A stretch of DNA of 64,000 bases from positions 310,001-374,000 of the forward strand of contig CAJIZA010000003.1 in NCBI GenBank assembly GCA_905181815.1. The letters run 5' to 3'. Shown piece by piece: positions 9,792 to 20,670 of the stretch (position 1 is its first letter; each line of letters begins with the position of its first letter). A model generated the notes under the pieces. The model saw only the letters and a program-made list of their open reading frames with translations, ran no database searches and had not been told where the DNA came from. Origin of the DNA: an uncultured Planktomarina sp. Its GTDB lineage: Bacteria > Pseudomonadota > Alphaproteobacteria > Rhodobacterales > Rhodobacteraceae. Made by a program: the position numbers and the translations under genes.

Positions 9792-10427
9792 TCAGCGGTT
9801 TAAATTTCTTCCTTGATACAAGATATTGTGTACTGGTTTGAAGGTTCGTCTATGGTGTGGGGTTACTCCGAAATCTTGGAGGGCTTTTAGATGCTGTGCT
9901 GTCGGGTATCCGGCATTTTTTTCCCAACCATAACCGGGAAACTGTTGCGCTAAATCACACATGACCAAATCACGCCTAATTTTTGCCACAATTGAAGCAG
10001 CCGCAATCGATACAGACAGAGAGTCCCCTTTGACCAAAGCCATGGCAGGGATTTCAAGATTGCGTGGAATGATATTGCCATCCACCAGCACATGATCTGG
10101 TGTTTGCCTCAACCCTGCCACAGCGCGTTCCATTGCCAGATGCGCGGCCCGCAAGATATTGATTTGCTCAATTTCACGCTCTGAGGCGCTGGCCACCGAA
10201 ACATCCGCATAAGCCAGAATGCTCTCCAGCAAGGCATCGCGCTTTTTGGCGGAGAGTTTTTTGCTGTCGTTCAATCCTTTGGGGATTTGTTTCGGGTTCA
10301 AAATAACAGCGGCTGCAAAGACAGGACCGCTGATCGGGCCGCGGCCGACTTCATCGACACCGGCAATCAACTGGTATCCTTGCTCCTGAAGGATGCGTTC
10401 ATAGTCATATGTTGGCAAGTGTGCCAT
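9792..10427 (-). CDS. rnhB: Ribonuclease HII
   Basis: 211 residues. Cleaves RNA in RNA-DNA hybrids, including single ribonucleotides in DNA. The signature GVDEVGRGP is at 23-31 with the metal-binding Asp25-Glu26; further conserved blocks are LNDSKKL, DGN (third Asp in VDGN) and KGDSLSVSIAAASIVAK (a Lys-Asp pair and the helix after it). The usual GPLAGPV here reads GPISGPV. It is upstream of ccrM and probably cotranscribed with it, a common alphaproteobacterial pairing; divergent from xthA. Confidence 0.96.
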   Translation of the reverse strand: MAHLPTYDYERILQEQGYQLIAGVDEVGRGPISGPVFAAAVILNPKQIPKGLNDSKKLSAKKRDALLESILAYADVSVASASEREIEQINILRAAHLAMERAVAGLRQTPDHVLVDGNIIPRNLEIPAMALVKGDSLSVSIAAASIVAKIRRDLVMCDLAQQFPGYGWEKNAGYPTAQHLKALQDFGVTPHHRRTFKPVHNILYQGRNLNR

Positions 10428-10551
10428 TGAGTTTGAATACGCCCATTCGACCTAATATGCCATCACTCAAAAGTTTTTGATGAAGACGGGTTGGTTGCCG
10501 GGTCTCATGCTCTATAAGTGATCGGGACCAAATTTGAACGGAGCTGCGCGC

Positions 10552-11340
10552 ATGTCCTTCACCCTTGCCACTTGGAATATTAATTCGGTCCGCTTGCGCG
10601 AGGCGATTGTTTTGCAATTGCTCCGCGACGAGGCACCTGATGTCTTGTGCTTGCAAGAGTGCAAAAGCCCCGTTGAGTTGATCCCAACAGCGGGTTTCGC
10701 AGGCTTGGGTTATCCCCATATGGTGGCGCGTGGTCAAAAAGGATATAATGGCGTGGCAATCTTGTCCAAATTTCCTCTGGAGGATGCGGGGAGTTTGGAT
10801 CTGGCGCAACTGGGGCATGCCCGGCATGTGGCGGCCCGTTTACCTAATGGGGTGACTATCCACAATCACTATGTACCTGCTGGCGGCGATGTGCCGGATC
10901 GGGAGCAGAATGAGAAATTTGGGCAAAAACTCGATTATCTCACCGAGCTGCGCGATATTTTCGCTGCGCAAAAACCACAGCGGTCAATTTTGGTGGGCGA
11001 TTTGAATATTGCGCCCCGTGAAGACGATGTGTGGGATCACAAGAAACTGCTCAAAATCGTCAGCCATACGCCGATAGAGGTGGAGCATCTCAACAATGTG
11101 ATGTCTGCAGGCGATTGGGTGGACGTGACCCGGCAGGATATTCCCGTTGGCTTACTCTACAGTTGGTGGTCGTATCGCGCCAAAGATTGGGATGCAGCAG
11201 ACAAAGGGCGCCGCTTGGACCATGTCTGGGCCACATCAGATATTACTGCCTCGGCGCATTCCAGCCGGGTGCTGCGTGATGCGCGGGGGTGGGAGAAACC
11301 TTCCGATCATGCGCCTATTTTTGCAAGCTTTGATCTTTAA
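10552..11340 (+). CDS. xthA: Exodeoxyribonuclease III (AP endonuclease family)
   Basis: 262 residues, EEP-fold nuclease that cleaves abasic sites and resects 3' ends. Visible: ATWNINSVR at the N terminus (metal-ligand Asn), LCLQECK (catalytic Glu), VGDLNIAP (Asp/Asn pair), and SDHAPIFA at the C terminus (catalytic His). ATG 10552 with GGAG upstream is chosen over a TTG at 10534. Divergently transcribed from rnhB across about 125 bp. Confidence 0.95.
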   Translation: MSFTLATWNINSVRLREAIVLQLLRDEAPDVLCLQECKSPVELIPTAGFAGLGYPHMVARGQKGYNGVAILSKFPLEDAGSLDLAQLGHARHVAARLPNGVTIHNHYVPAGGDVPDREQNEKFGQKLDYLTELRDIFAAQKPQRSILVGDLNIAPREDDVWDHKKLLKIVSHTPIEVEHLNNVMSAGDWVDVTRQDIPVGLLYSWWSYRAKDWDAADKGRRLDHVWATSDITASAHSSRVLRDARGWEKPSDHAPIFASFDL

Positions 11341-11400
11341 GGGCTCTTGGCAAATGCCATGGAGACACTCATATAGAGCCTAACATTAAAGGAATTTACC

Positions 11401-12318
11401 ATGTTGGAACTGAATACTGCCGCCCCGACAACCGATGCCGGCGAGTTGATCAAAGCCGGATCAGAACAGAGCTTTACGCAAGATGTGATAGAAACATCGC
11501 AGTCCGTACCTGTGATTGTGGATTTCTGGGCGCCATGGTGCGGGCCTTGCAAAACTCTAGGCCCGGCTTTGGAAGCTGCTGTGACTGCGGCGAAGGGCGC
11601 CGTGAAGATGGTGAAGCTGAATGTGGATGAAAACCAAGCGATTGCTGGTCAGTTGCAAATCCAATCTATTCCAACCGTCTATGCGTTTTGGCAGGGAAAG
11701 CCAGTTGATGGGTTTCAGGGTGCGGTGCCCGGATCGGAAATCCAAGCCTTTGTGGATCGTGTGTCCGCTATGGGCAATGGTGCTCCGGACGGCGGGCTTG
11801 CGGATGCTTTGAACGCGGCCCAAGAGATGCTGGCTGATGGCGATATTGAAGATGCAGCACAAACCTTTGCTGCGATTTTGGAAGAAGAGCCTTCGACTGT
11901 GGATGCCTATGCTGGCCTGGCGCAATGCTATCTCGCGCAGGGTGATTTGGAGCAAGTAGAAGCAACCCTGAATGGAGCTCCTGCAGACATCAGCAACGCA
12001 CCCGAGCTTGAAGCGGTTTACGCGCAACTGGAGCTGGCCAAGCAAGCGGTGGGTGCTGGGCCTTTGGCTGAATTGCAAGCTGCGGTTGAGGCAGAGGGTA
12101 ACAATCTTCAAGCACGGCTTGACTTGGCCATTGCGCACCACGCGGCGGGTGATGTGCAGGCGGCGGTGGATCACCTTTTGGAGCTGTTCCGCAGAGATTG
12201 CGAATGGAATGATGCAGCAGCGAAAACCCAACTTTTTACCATTTTTGATGCTTTACCAGCGAATGATCCCATTGTTTTGAACGGGCGTCGTAAACTATCG
12301 TCTTTAATATTTGCATGA
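11401..12318 (+). CDS. Thioredoxin-TPR protein, CnoX/YbbN-like
   Basis: 305 residues. The thioredoxin domain (about 20-125) has an intact WCGPC active site at 46-50; the TPR-like helical repeats fill about 130-305. E. coli CnoX (YbbN) has this architecture, protects unfolded proteins from overoxidation and hands them to GroEL, but its motif is SxxC. With both cysteines kept, this protein may also act as a reductase, as in Caulobacter CnoX. It starts at ATG 11401 after AAAGGA and precedes the Lon-substrate-domain gene by about 25 bp. Confidence 0.9.
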   Translation: MLELNTAAPTTDAGELIKAGSEQSFTQDVIETSQSVPVIVDFWAPWCGPCKTLGPALEAAVTAAKGAVKMVKLNVDENQAIAGQLQIQSIPTVYAFWQGKPVDGFQGAVPGSEIQAFVDRVSAMGNGAPDGGLADALNAAQEMLADGDIEDAAQTFAAILEEEPSTVDAYAGLAQCYLAQGDLEQVEATLNGAPADISNAPELEAVYAQLELAKQAVGAGPLAELQAAVEAEGNNLQARLDLAIAHHAAGDVQAAVDHLLELFRRDCEWNDAAAKTQLFTIFDALPANDPIVLNGRRKLSSLIFA

Positions 12319-12344
12319 TGCCCAAGCCGAGCTAGCTAAAAGAA

Positions 12345-12986
12345 ATGATATTGAAATTCGACATGCCGGATGTGATCCCCGTTTTCCCCTTGCCGGGGGC
12401 GCTGCTTTTGCCGCGTGCAAAACTGCCACTGCATATCTTCGAGCCGCGCTTTCTCAGCATGATTGAAGATTGCATGAAAACCTCCAGCCGATTGATCGGC
12501 ATGGTGCAGCCCTATCAGGCGCGAAATGGCGAGACACGGCTGCATTCTATCGGTTGCGCTGGGCGGCTCAATCAGTTTTCGGAAACTGAAGATGGCCGCT
12601 ATATGGTGACGCTCTCTGGCATGAGCCGGTTTCGGATCAAAGAAGAGGTGGAAGGGTTTACCCCGTACCGCCGATGTCATGTGTCTTGGGCCGGTTTTGA
12701 GCGCGACTTGGGAAAGATTGAACGGGACGAAAACTTTGATAGAGCCAGATTCATGGGCGCGTTGAAACGCTATTTTGATGATAGGCAGCTCTCGACCGAT
12801 TGGGACACGATGCAGGAGGCAGATGATGAGTTGCTGATCAACTCTTTATCCATGCTTTGCCCCCTTGAACCCGAAGATAAGCAGGCCTTGCTCGAAGCGC
12901 CGAGCCTCACCACCCGGCGTGAGACTTTGACCACATTACTTGAATTTGCCCTTCGCGGCGGGGCCGACGAGGATTTCTTACAATGA
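12345..12986 (+). CDS. LON peptidase substrate-binding domain protein
   Basis: 213 residues matching the N-terminal (LAN/PUA-like) domain of Lon without protease or ATPase parts. Visible: [23 protein letters not shown] at the N terminus, the family hallmark, and the IGCAGRLN strand. Such stand-alone proteins are widespread in alphaproteobacteria and have no assigned function. ATG 12345 follows AAAAGA; ATG 12363 is possible. Its stop overlaps the next gene (ATGA), so it is translationally coupled with the Trm112-like protein. Confidence 0.9.
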   Translation: MILKFDMPDVIPVFPLPGALLLPRAKLPLHIFEPRFLSMIEDCMKTSSRLIGMVQPYQARNGETRLHSIGCAGRLNQFSETEDGRYMVTLSGMSRFRIKEEVEGFTPYRRCHVSWAGFERDLGKIERDENFDRARFMGALKRYFDDRQLSTDWDTMQEADDELLINSLSMLCPLEPEDKQALLEAPSLTTRRETLTTLLEFALRGGADEDFLQ

Positions 12987-13162
12987 GTGACATTGATGGA
13001 AAAATGTTAGAGGCGTTGATTTGTCCTCAAACGGGTGGGCCTTTGATCTATGATGCAAGTGCTCAGGAACTGATTTCAAAATCTGCACATTTGGCCTATC
13101 CAATTCGTGACGGTATCCCGATCATGTTGGTCAGTGAAGCCCGTGAAATTGATGAAGCCTAG
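12983..13162 (+). CDS. Trm112/YcaR-like small protein (UPF0434)
   Basis: 59 residues. The pattern [15 protein letters not shown], then [12 protein letters not shown] is the Trm112/YcaR family, small single-domain proteins that in eukaryotes and some bacteria activate SAM-dependent methyltransferases. Of the usual zinc cysteines only one (Cys14, CPQT) is seen, as in many proteobacterial members. The start overlaps the previous stop by four bases. Its stop is three bases from the converging UbiH-family gene. Confidence 0.88.
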   Translation: MSDIDGKMLEALICPQTGGPLIYDASAQELISKSAHLAYPIRDGIPIMLVSEAREIDEA

Positions 13163-13165
13163 CCC

Positions 13166-14383
13166 CTAAAGAGGCTCGCCCCTAAGCAAGCGCGGTGGAT
13201 CTCCTGCGAAGCCTGCGGCTGTAGCAACAAAATTTTTCCGCAATTTGGGGGTGGCATTGATGAGCCCCATGCCTAGGTCTCGAATGCCCCGCAAAATCGG
13301 ATTGTTGTTTGAGAATAATCTGTTGAAGCTGTTGGTCGCTGTACACAGCAGAGCATTATCAAATCCGCGCCATTTTTGGTATTCCGCCAGCGTGGTATGA
13401 ATGCCGAGATCCTGACCTCGGCGCTTGGTGTCGCAGAGCACTTCTGCTAAAGCGGCGACATCTTTAAAGCCAGAATTGAGCCCCTGCCCGGCAATGGGAT
13501 GCACAGCATGGGCAGCATCGCCGACAAGAGCAATCCTAGCGCCGATCATGCGATGGGTTGTGGACAGCGACAATGGGTAGATATACCGCCGGCCCGCTAG
13601 CGAAATCTTTCCGAGAAAATCGCCAAACCTTGGACGCAGGATGCTAAGATAGTCCTCATCAATGAGGTTATGAATGTTTTGCGCGACTTGCCGCTGCTCG
13701 GTCCAGACAATGCCACTGCGGTTTCGCGTCAGGGGCAAAATGGCCAAGGGGCCAGAGGGCATGAAATATTGATGGGCAATTCCGCGATGTGGTTTTTCAT
13801 GGGCGATGGCACAGACCAGAGAGGATTGGTCATAATCCCATCCTGTGCGCGTCAGACCCGCCATTTTGGCGGTGCGTGAGCTACGACCGTCTGCCCCGAC
13901 CAAAACTGCAGCTGTGAGCGGGGGATGCCCTTCAATAGTGACGGTGACATGGGTGGAATGGACAGTCTGATCGGTGATGGTCTGTCCGGCCTGGATGGCC
14001 ACGGTAGACGCGTCCACTGCCTCTGCCAAACGCGCCCGCAGGTGGCGATCTTCCACCATAAATCCCATAGGTCCTTGCCTGAAATCCTCATCGCCAAATT
14101 GCATCACAAAGGGCGAAGGGGTTTCACCGGTGGCGCCATCGCTGACTTTTATTTCTAGCATGGGCTCGGCGTGATTTGCCAGATCTTCCCACAGTCCTAG
14201 CGCGTTGAGCATATTCTGACTTGCGGCGGAAAGCGCATAGGAGCGCCCATCAAATTCTGGGTTGAGGCTCTCTTGCGGCGCATTTGTGTCTATCACCACT
14301 GTTGTGATGCCTGCGCTGTCTAGGGCCAAAGCCAAGGTGAGTCCATTGAGCCCACCGCCTGCGATGATAACGTCATAATCCAT
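13166..14383 (-). CDS. UbiH/COQ6-family FAD monooxygenase (ubiquinone hydroxylase)
   Basis: About 405 residues. Aromatic-ring hydroxylase of ubiquinone biosynthesis or a close relative. The dinucleotide-binding motif AGGGLNGL lies at residues 8-15, VLVGADGRSS (the DG motif) in mid-protein, and GDAAHAVHPIAGQG (second FAD motif) in the C-terminal half. UbiH, UbiF, UbiI and UbiL cannot be told apart by eye. The frame is open to ATG 14431; I prefer ATG 14383, which puts the FAD motif at the usual distance, but neither has a clear ribosome site. Divergent from the amidase gene. Confidence 0.88.
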   Translation of the reverse strand: MDYDVIIAGGGLNGLTLALALDSAGITTVVIDTNAPQESLNPEFDGRSYALSAASQNMLNALGLWEDLANHAEPMLEIKVSDGATGETPSPFVMQFGDEDFRQGPMGFMVEDRHLRARLAEAVDASTVAIQAGQTITDQTVHSTHVTVTIEGHPPLTAAVLVGADGRSSRTAKMAGLTRTGWDYDQSSLVCAIAHEKPHRGIAHQYFMPSGPLAILPLTRNRSGIVWTEQRQVAQNIHNLIDEDYLSILRPRFGDFLGKISLAGRRYIYPLSLSTTHRMIGARIALVGDAAHAVHPIAGQGLNSGFKDVAALAEVLCDTKRRGQDLGIHTTLAEYQKWRGFDNALLCTATNSFNRLFSNNNPILRGIRDLGMGLINATPKLRKNFVATAAGFAGDPPRLLRGEPL

Positions 14384-14464
14384 GGTTAAGACATGGGGCA
14401 GAGAAGGGATATTGTCGAGGGGGTGCGACATCGTTAGCGTGGCATTAAAGCAGGAGGATCAGAG

Positions 14465-15793
14465 ATGCAGCGATGGTTAACCATGAGTGCCGCAGCCTTG
14501 GGCCGCGCAATTGCCAAAGGCGACATAGGCCCCGTCGATCTGGCGCAGACCTATCTTGATGCGATTGATGCCCATCCCTTCACATCGCGCATTTACACCA
14601 TTGTGACGCGCGACCGGGCTCTGGCTGAGGCGCAGGCGGCGTCCGAACGGGCTCGGCTGGGACAACGTAAATCTGCGCTCGATGGGGTTCCAGTATCTTG
14701 GAAAGATCTGTTTAACAGCGCAAATGTGGCGACGGAAGCTGGCAGTGCTTTGCTCGAAAATCGTGTGCCCACAGCAGATTGTGAGGTGCTGCGCTGTGCT
14801 ACGGAGTTGGGGCTGGTTTGTTTGGGAAAAACGCATCTGTCCGAATTAGCCTTCTCCGGTTTGGGGTATAACCCCAGAACGGCGACCCCGCCTTGTGTGA
14901 GTGATCATGACGCTGTGTCAGGCGGATCTTCTTCTGGAGCGGCCGCTTCTGTGGCTTTTGGCTTGGCACCCTTGGCGATTGGATCTGACACCGGGGGTTC
15001 GGTAAGGATCCCGGCCGCCTGGAATAATTTGGTAGGTTTGAAAACCACGAGTGGGCGCTTGTCTTTGGAGGGCGTGGTTCCGCTTTGTGCACGCTTTGAC
15101 ACGGTTGGGCCGCTGTGCCGTTCGGTTGAAGATGCTGCTTTGGCGCTTGCGGCCTTGGAAGGCAGTAAGCCCGCGGATCTGACCAACAGCACATTGGAGG
15201 GGCGGCGCTTGGCGATCTGTGACACGGTGGCTTTGGACGCGTTGCGCCCGGAACCGCGCGCTGCCTTTGACAACGCGATTGACCGTCTGCGCGCGATGGG
15301 TGCTGTGATCGAGCGGGTTGACATTTCGCAGGTGCAGGCGGCTTTGGCACTTTCGGGAGTTTTGTTTGCGGCCGAAGCCTATGGCACCTGGAAAGACACG
15401 ATAGAGGCCAATCCAGTCCTCATGTATGAAGAGATCTTGATGCGGTTTCGCAGCGGAGCGGATGTCTCAGCGCCAGATTATGTTGCGGCTTGGCAAAAAT
15501 TAGATATGCTGCGCCGCGAATATTACGCGGCAACCCGAGAGTTTGACGCAGTTTTGATGCCCAGCTCACCGATCCTTCCCCCAAATATTGAAAGATTGGG
15601 GCGGGATCATGATTATTATGTGGCAGAAAACCTTCTGGCTCTGCGCAACACCCGTATTGGAAATCTGATGGGCGCTTGCGCCTTGACGCTTCCGACGGGC
15701 TTTCCGTCATGCGGCCTCATGATGGTTTGTCCGCCCATGCAAGAGCACCATCTCCTTAGATTGGGCGCTGCAGCGGAAAATGCATTGGCTTAG
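14465..15793 (+). CDS. Amidase signature-family hydrolase
   Basis: 442 residues with a complete Ser-cisSer-Lys triad: Lys80 in VSWKDLF, Ser about 155 in SGGSSSGAAA, and nucleophile Ser179 in SDTGGSVR. The overall pattern resembles GatA and amidases of indole-acetamide or allophanate type; the substrate is not evident. No gatC or gatB is adjacent, and GatA normally lies elsewhere, so this is probably a catabolic amidase. ATG 14465 follows AGGAGG. Downstream is the dapC-like gene, 64 bp away. Confidence 0.9.
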   Translation: MQRWLTMSAAALGRAIAKGDIGPVDLAQTYLDAIDAHPFTSRIYTIVTRDRALAEAQAASERARLGQRKSALDGVPVSWKDLFNSANVATEAGSALLENRVPTADCEVLRCATELGLVCLGKTHLSELAFSGLGYNPRTATPPCVSDHDAVSGGSSSGAAASVAFGLAPLAIGSDTGGSVRIPAAWNNLVGLKTTSGRLSLEGVVPLCARFDTVGPLCRSVEDAALALAALEGSKPADLTNSTLEGRRLAICDTVALDALRPEPRAAFDNAIDRLRAMGAVIERVDISQVQAALALSGVLFAAEAYGTWKDTIEANPVLMYEEILMRFRSGADVSAPDYVAAWQKLDMLRREYYAATREFDAVLMPSSPILPPNIERLGRDHDYYVAENLLALRNTRIGNLMGACALTLPTGFPSCGLMMVCPPMQEHHLLRLGAAAENALA

Positions 15794-15857
15794 CGACGGT
15801 TTTGATTTGCAGTGATCGCCCGGCTGCCTTACGCCTAAGCGCAAGAGGAGACACTTT

Positions 15858-17021
15858 ATGATGCCCACCCGTTTTGATGCTTTGCCGACCGCCACTTGGC
15901 CCCGTCTGCGCAATTTGTTGGATGGTCAGGCGCCGGGTGGTCCGGTCATCAATATGACCATCGGCGAGCCAAAACATAAATTTCCTGATTGGGTTGGACT
16001 GGCATTGGTTGAGGCGATGGAGGGGTTCAACAGTTATCCAGACAATAATGGCACGCCAGAATTGCGCGGGGCAATCACTGGATTCTTACAGCGTCGCTAC
16101 GCGATTGATTTGGACATGGACAACCAGGTTATGGTGCTCAACGGCACACGTGAAGGGTTGTTTAATGCGGTGGTGGCCCTTGGTCAGACGGGATCCAAAA
16201 TATTGATTCCAAATCCATTTTATCAAGTCTATACAGTTGCGGCTATGGCGATCGGCGCGCAATCGGTGTATTTGCCCGCGCGGGCAGAAAGTGGATTTCT
16301 ACCAGATTTGGATGCATTGACGCCTGAAGAGCTTAACCAAACTTCTGTTTTTTTTCTATGCTCACCCTCTAATCCTCAAGGTGTTGTTGCCTCGGAGGCC
16401 TATTGGACTCGATTACTCGCGCTGGCGGAAACTTATGATTTTAAAATTTTTGCCGATGAGTGCTATAGCGAGATCTACAGAACCGCACCACCGCCTGGTG
16501 CTTTGCAGGTGGCGGCGCAAATGGGAGCAGATCCTGAACGTGTGGTAGCCTTTCATTCCTTGTCGAAACGCTCGAACCTTCCGGGGCTGCGCTCGGGTTT
16601 CTTGGCTTCAGGGTCTAAAAATATCTCACGGATCAAACAGCTGCGCGCCTATGCTGGCTGTCCAGTCGCTGGACCTATCCAGCATGTTTCTGCTAAGGTA
16701 TGGTCAGATGAGGATCATGTTGTTGCCAACCGGCAACTGTATTGTGGCAAATTTGAGGTGGCGGATCGCATTTTTGCCGGAATTAAGTCTTATAATTCGC
16801 CAGAAGCCGGGTTTTTTTTGTGGTTGCCCGTCGAAGATGACGAAGCCACCGCGTTGAAACTTTGGACCGAAACAGGGTTGCGGGTGCTACCAGGATCATA
16901 TCTGGGGCAAATCGCAAATGAGCAGAACCCTGGGTCTGGCTACATTCGGGTCGCTTTGGTGGCTCCAAAAGAAGAAATGCAGCGTGGATTAACTATTTTG
17001 CGCGACTGCTTATATAAATGA
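15858..17021 (+). CDS. dapC: Class I/II PLP aminotransferase, DapC-like (N-succinyl-DAP aminotransferase)
   Basis: 387 residues, fold type I aminotransferase. Lys237 in [12 protein letters not shown] is the PLP lysine; SPSNPQG (Asn172), Asp200 and Tyr203 (ADECYSEIY) bind the cofactor. The closest match I recognise is the DapC/ArgD-independent succinyldiaminopimelate aminotransferase group, which acts in lysine and peptidoglycan precursor synthesis; aspartate aminotransferase relatives are the alternative. ATG 15858 follows AAGAGGAGA. Only 13 bp separate it from ftsK, an arrangement common in Rhodobacterales. Confidence 0.85.
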   Translation: MMPTRFDALPTATWPRLRNLLDGQAPGGPVINMTIGEPKHKFPDWVGLALVEAMEGFNSYPDNNGTPELRGAITGFLQRRYAIDLDMDNQVMVLNGTREGLFNAVVALGQTGSKILIPNPFYQVYTVAAMAIGAQSVYLPARAESGFLPDLDALTPEELNQTSVFFLCSPSNPQGVVASEAYWTRLLALAETYDFKIFADECYSEIYRTAPPPGALQVAAQMGADPERVVAFHSLSKRSNLPGLRSGFLASGSKNISRIKQLRAYAGCPVAGPIQHVSAKVWSDEDHVVANRQLYCGKFEVADRIFAGIKSYNSPEAGFFLWLPVEDDEATALKLWTETGLRVLPGSYLGQIANEQNPGSGYIRVALVAPKEEMQRGLTILRDCLYK

Positions 17022-17034
17022 TGTTGAGGTACAT

Positions 17035-19824
17035 ATGGCTTATCCAACCCGCGGACGCGATCCGTTTTTGGACGCAGCGACACAGGCTTTCTTAGAAAGA
17101 CGGGGCGTGGAAGCGCTCGGACTGATTGTTTTGGCGGTCGGCGTGGCCTTTGCCCTGGCCTTGGCGAGCTATGCACCTGAGGATTCGGCTTGGATTTCGG
17201 CTGGTGGCCCGGATATTCAAAATTGGCTTGGGCAGATTGGCGCCATGGTCGCGGCGCCCTTGATCAAGGTCATGGGGCTCGGCAGCTGGGGTATTCCTCT
17301 GACATTTTTGGCATGGGGCCTAAGGTTGATCGTGCATACTGGTGCGGAGCGTATGGTGATGCGTTTGATCTATGCGCCAATTTTTTGGGCACTCTGTGCC
17401 CTTTACTCAGCAACGCTTACACCTATCAGCAGTTGGTCACATAGTTTTTCAATGGGTGGCTTGTTTGGTGACACGGTGCTCTTCATGATTTTGCAATTGC
17501 TGCCGGGGCCGGTAACTTTGGGAGCAAATGTCGTGGCCCTGGTTTTAGGCACTTTGGTCTTGATTTTAGGCGGCTATGTGACCGGGTTGATCTTCGGAGA
17601 AATTAAAACTTTTTTTCGTGTTATCAGCGTGCTGGGCAGCCGGCTTATTTTGGGTTTGATTTTCATTTCGGCTCGTGGGTGGAGTGGGCTGCGCAGCCGT
17701 CAAGAGCGCCGCGCGGCTGAACGAAGCGATCTGAATATGGATCCCTTGTCGCAGAGTGAAACGGAGCGTGTCGCATCCATGATTAGAGCCGAGCCCGCTA
17801 TGCCGAGCGCACCTGTGGGTCTTACTTTACCGGTGCAGCCGCAGCCTAAATCACTTTTCGCGCGGGTGCTGAAGCGAGGGGTCGAATCAGAGCCTGTGCA
17901 ATCCCCGATGGAGCCATTTGTGGAGAGCCTTTTGGGCGGGGCGGGTGGCCCAATGCAGGATCGTATTCGTGGAAAAATTTTTGAGGCTATTCGGTCGCGC
18001 GATTCGCAAGCGGCTATGGCGGCACAGGGACAAACTCCAATTGTCACCGCCAAACCTGGCCGGCCCACAGGTCCTGTTCCGATAATTTTGCAGCATCCAG
18101 CGCCTGAAGCGCCTTTTATGGAAGATGAAGCTGAGGCCTTTGAGGAGCGCCATGCGGCTGCTCCGCAAACTGAGTATATGACCGAGCCCCCGCTCACCGC
18201 TTCGCATAAGCAGGTGGTGCAACATGGCGTGCGTCGGGCCATCAAACCGTCCAGCCAAGCGATTGCCGAAGCGCAGCCAACATTGGATCTGGAACCTAAA
18301 GCGACGGATCAAACCTATGAAAAACCGCCTCTGAGCCTGTTGATGAGCCCATCTTCCGTTGAGCGGCATGTATTGAGTGATGATGCTTTGCAAAGCAATG
18401 CGCGCATGTTGGAAAGCGTGTTGGATGATTACGGCGTCAAAGGCGAGATCGTCAGTGTGCGTCCCGGTCCGGTTGTGACGATGTATGAACTGGAGCCAGC
18501 CCCCGGCTTGAAAGCAAGCCGGGTGATTGGTCTGTCGGATGATATTGCGCGCTCTATGTCCGCCCTCTCTGCACGGGTGAGCACTGTGCCTGGCCGTTCA
18601 GTGATTGGGATTGAGCTGCCAAATGAGAGCCGCGAGATGTGTGTTCTGCGTGAAATTTTGTCCGCACGTGATTTTGGTGATGCGAATATGCGTCTACCTT
18701 TGGCGCTTGGCAAAGACATCGGTGGTGAGCCAATTGTGGCAAATCTCGCAAAAATGCCTCATTTGCTTATTGCTGGAACCACGGGTTCGGGGAAATCTGT
18801 TGCAATTAACACGATGATCCTGTCTCTGCTTTATCGTTTGACGCCAGAAGAATGTCGGATGATTATGATTGATCCAAAAATGCTGGAACTCAGCGTTTAT
18901 GACGGTATCCCCCATCTCCTCAGCCCAGTTGTTACCGACCCCAAAAAGGCGGTGGTGGCCTTGAAATGGACTGTGGGGGAAATGGAAGAGCGGTATCGCA
19001 AGATGTCGAAAATGGGCGTGCGCAATATAGATGGCTACAACAGCCGCGTTAAAGATGCTCAGGCTAAGGGGGAAATGTTCAGTCGCACGGTGCAAACAGG
19101 CTTTGACGAAGGTACGGGCGAGCCATTGTTTGAGACCGAAAAGTTCAAACCGGAAACGCTGCCTTACATCGTTGTTGTGGTTGATGAGATGGCTGATCTG
19201 ATGATGGTTGCGGGCAAGGAAATCGAAGCCTGTATCCAACGTTTGGCGCAGATGGCACGGGCCTCAGGCATTCACATTATCATGGCCACACAGCGTCCTT
19301 CGGTGGATGTGATCACCGGAACAATCAAAGCCAACTTTCCAACGCGCATTTCATTTCAAGTGACCTCAAAAGTCGATAGCCGTACCATTTTGGGCGAAAT
19401 GGGCGCGGAGCAGCTTTTGGGCATGGGCGATATGCTTTACATGGCCGGTGGCGGCAAAGTCACCCGTGTGCATGGACCCTTCTGTTCTGATGAAGAAGTG
19501 GAAGATGTCGTTAATCATCTCAAAACCTTTGGCCCGCCAGATTACCTTTCTGGGGTTCTAGAGGGTCCGAGCGAGGGTACAGAGAGCGATATTGATGCGG
19601 TGCTTGGGCTTGGAGGAAATACAGATTCGGAAGATGCGCTCTACGATACAGCCGTCCAAATTGTCGCTAAAGATCGCAAATGTTCCACCAGCTACATCCA
19701 GCGAAAACTGGCTATCGGTTACAATAAAGCCGCGCGGCTTGTGGAGCAGATGGAAGAGAATGGGTTAGTCAGCGCAGCAAATCACGTGGGTAAAAGGGAA
19801 ATCTTGATGCCAGAATACAATTGA
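17035..19824 (+). CDS. ftsK: DNA translocase FtsK
   Basis: 929 residues. Hydrophobic segments within about 1-210 anchor it at the division site; a variable linker follows (about 215-440); then the beta domain and RecA-like motor with Walker A GTTGSGKS at 581-588 and Walker [12 protein letters not shown] around 715-725; the gamma winged helix (about 860-925, [19 protein letters not shown]) reads polar KOPS sequences. FtsK pumps chromosome dimers toward dif during septation. Length and domain order are normal for alphaproteobacteria. Start ATG 17035 follows GAGGT. Followed by lolA. Confidence 0.97.
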   Translation: MAYPTRGRDPFLDAATQAFLERRGVEALGLIVLAVGVAFALALASYAPEDSAWISAGGPDIQNWLGQIGAMVAAPLIKVMGLGSWGIPLTFLAWGLRLIVHTGAERMVMRLIYAPIFWALCALYSATLTPISSWSHSFSMGGLFGDTVLFMILQLLPGPVTLGANVVALVLGTLVLILGGYVTGLIFGEIKTFFRVISVLGSRLILGLIFISARGWSGLRSRQERRAAERSDLNMDPLSQSETERVASMIRAEPAMPSAPVGLTLPVQPQPKSLFARVLKRGVESEPVQSPMEPFVESLLGGAGGPMQDRIRGKIFEAIRSRDSQAAMAAQGQTPIVTAKPGRPTGPVPIILQHPAPEAPFMEDEAEAFEERHAAAPQTEYMTEPPLTASHKQVVQHGVRRAIKPSSQAIAEAQPTLDLEPKATDQTYEKPPLSLLMSPSSVERHVLSDDALQSNARMLESVLDDYGVKGEIVSVRPGPVVTMYELEPAPGLKASRVIGLSDDIARSMSALSARVSTVPGRSVIGIELPNESREMCVLREILSARDFGDANMRLPLALGKDIGGEPIVANLAKMPHLLIAGTTGSGKSVAINTMILSLLYRLTPEECRMIMIDPKMLELSVYDGIPHLLSPVVTDPKKAVVALKWTVGEMEERYRKMSKMGVRNIDGYNSRVKDAQAKGEMFSRTVQTGFDEGTGEPLFETEKFKPETLPYIVVVVDEMADLMMVAGKEIEACIQRLAQMARASGIHIIMATQRPSVDVITGTIKANFPTRISFQVTSKVDSRTILGEMGAEQLLGMGDMLYMAGGGKVTRVHGPFCSDEEVEDVVNHLKTFGPPDYLSGVLEGPSEGTESDIDAVLGLGGNTDSEDALYDTAVQIVAKDRKCSTSYIQRKLAIGYNKAARLVEQMEENGLVSAANHVGKREILMPEYN

Positions 19825-19897
19825 GCAGGTGCAGCGGTGAAGCAATCGTTATGGTGGCGGGCTTCCCGCCTTTTAGAAAACAGGCTAGAATTGTAAC

Positions 19898-20485
19898 ATG
19901 AAACTCATTTCTGCCCTTTGCGTAATTTTGACCAGTCCAGTTGTAGCTGAAAAAATCAGCCTCAATGAAATATCATCTTATTTCAATGCTATGACCACGG
20001 CAGAGGCCCAGTTTTCGCAGATCACCGATACGGGGGAAACCTCTACAGGGAGGCTGTTCATTCGGCGGCCGGGTCGCATTCGTTTTGAATATGACCCGCC
20101 AGAAGCAACTTTAGTTGTGGTGGGCGGCGGTCAGGTGGCCGTCTTCGATCCCAAATCCCGTGATGAGCCCCTGCGTTTTCCCTTGCGCCACTCACCGCTG
20201 AATCTGGTTTTGGAGCGGGAGGTGGATTTAGCGCAACGCGATATGGTGGTCGCGCATTTTGAGGCCGAGTCCCAAACCGCTGTGACGCTGCAAGACGCGG
20301 AAAACCCCGACTATGGGTTCATTCAGCTGATTTTCACCAACAACCCCGTGCAGTTGCGCGAATGGATCGTGCAAGACAATTCCGGAGGCCGAACCCAAAT
20401 CGTCCTAGACAGCCTAACCGAAGGCGGCCGTCTGTCGAATGTGTTGTTCAACATCCAATATGAGATGCAAAAACGCAGTAAATGA
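19898..20485 (+). CDS. lolA: Outer membrane lipoprotein carrier protein LolA
   Basis: 195 residues. Periplasmic chaperone that shuttles lipoproteins from LolCDE to the outer membrane. A signal peptide (MKLISALCVILTSPVVA) precedes the unclosed beta-barrel domain with AQFSQIT, GRLFIRRPGRIRFEYDPP and a Gly-rich VVVGGGQVAVFDP strand. The Arg in the RRPGRIRFEY motif is the conserved position involved in lipoprotein release. It lies 73 bp after ftsK, the usual position in this order; no terminator is obvious behind it. Confidence 0.94.
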   Translation: MKLISALCVILTSPVVAEKISLNEISSYFNAMTTAEAQFSQITDTGETSTGRLFIRRPGRIRFEYDPPEATLVVVGGGQVAVFDPKSRDEPLRFPLRHSPLNLVLEREVDLAQRDMVVAHFEAESQTAVTLQDAENPDYGFIQLIFTNNPVQLREWIVQDNSGGRTQIVLDSLTEGGRLSNVLFNIQYEMQKRSK

Positions 20486-20670
20486 GGCGTGAAAACGGTG
20501 AATTATTAATTGTGGCCAATGACTTGCAAAAACTTCTGAGTAACGATATTTCGAAGAAAAAACGAGGTCAGCGCATTGAGTCGGGCGAAACTTCGGTCCG
20601 TTCAAATCAAAGCTTTGCGATCCAAATTACCGCCTCTTATGATCCTGTGGCCTGCGGGTAACCGTGGCCG

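Noticed and set aside
11341..11400. Short TGGCA/TGCCA hairpin between xthA and the thioredoxin-TPR gene
   Set aside because: Five-bp stem without T-run; too small to be a terminator or regulatory RNA.
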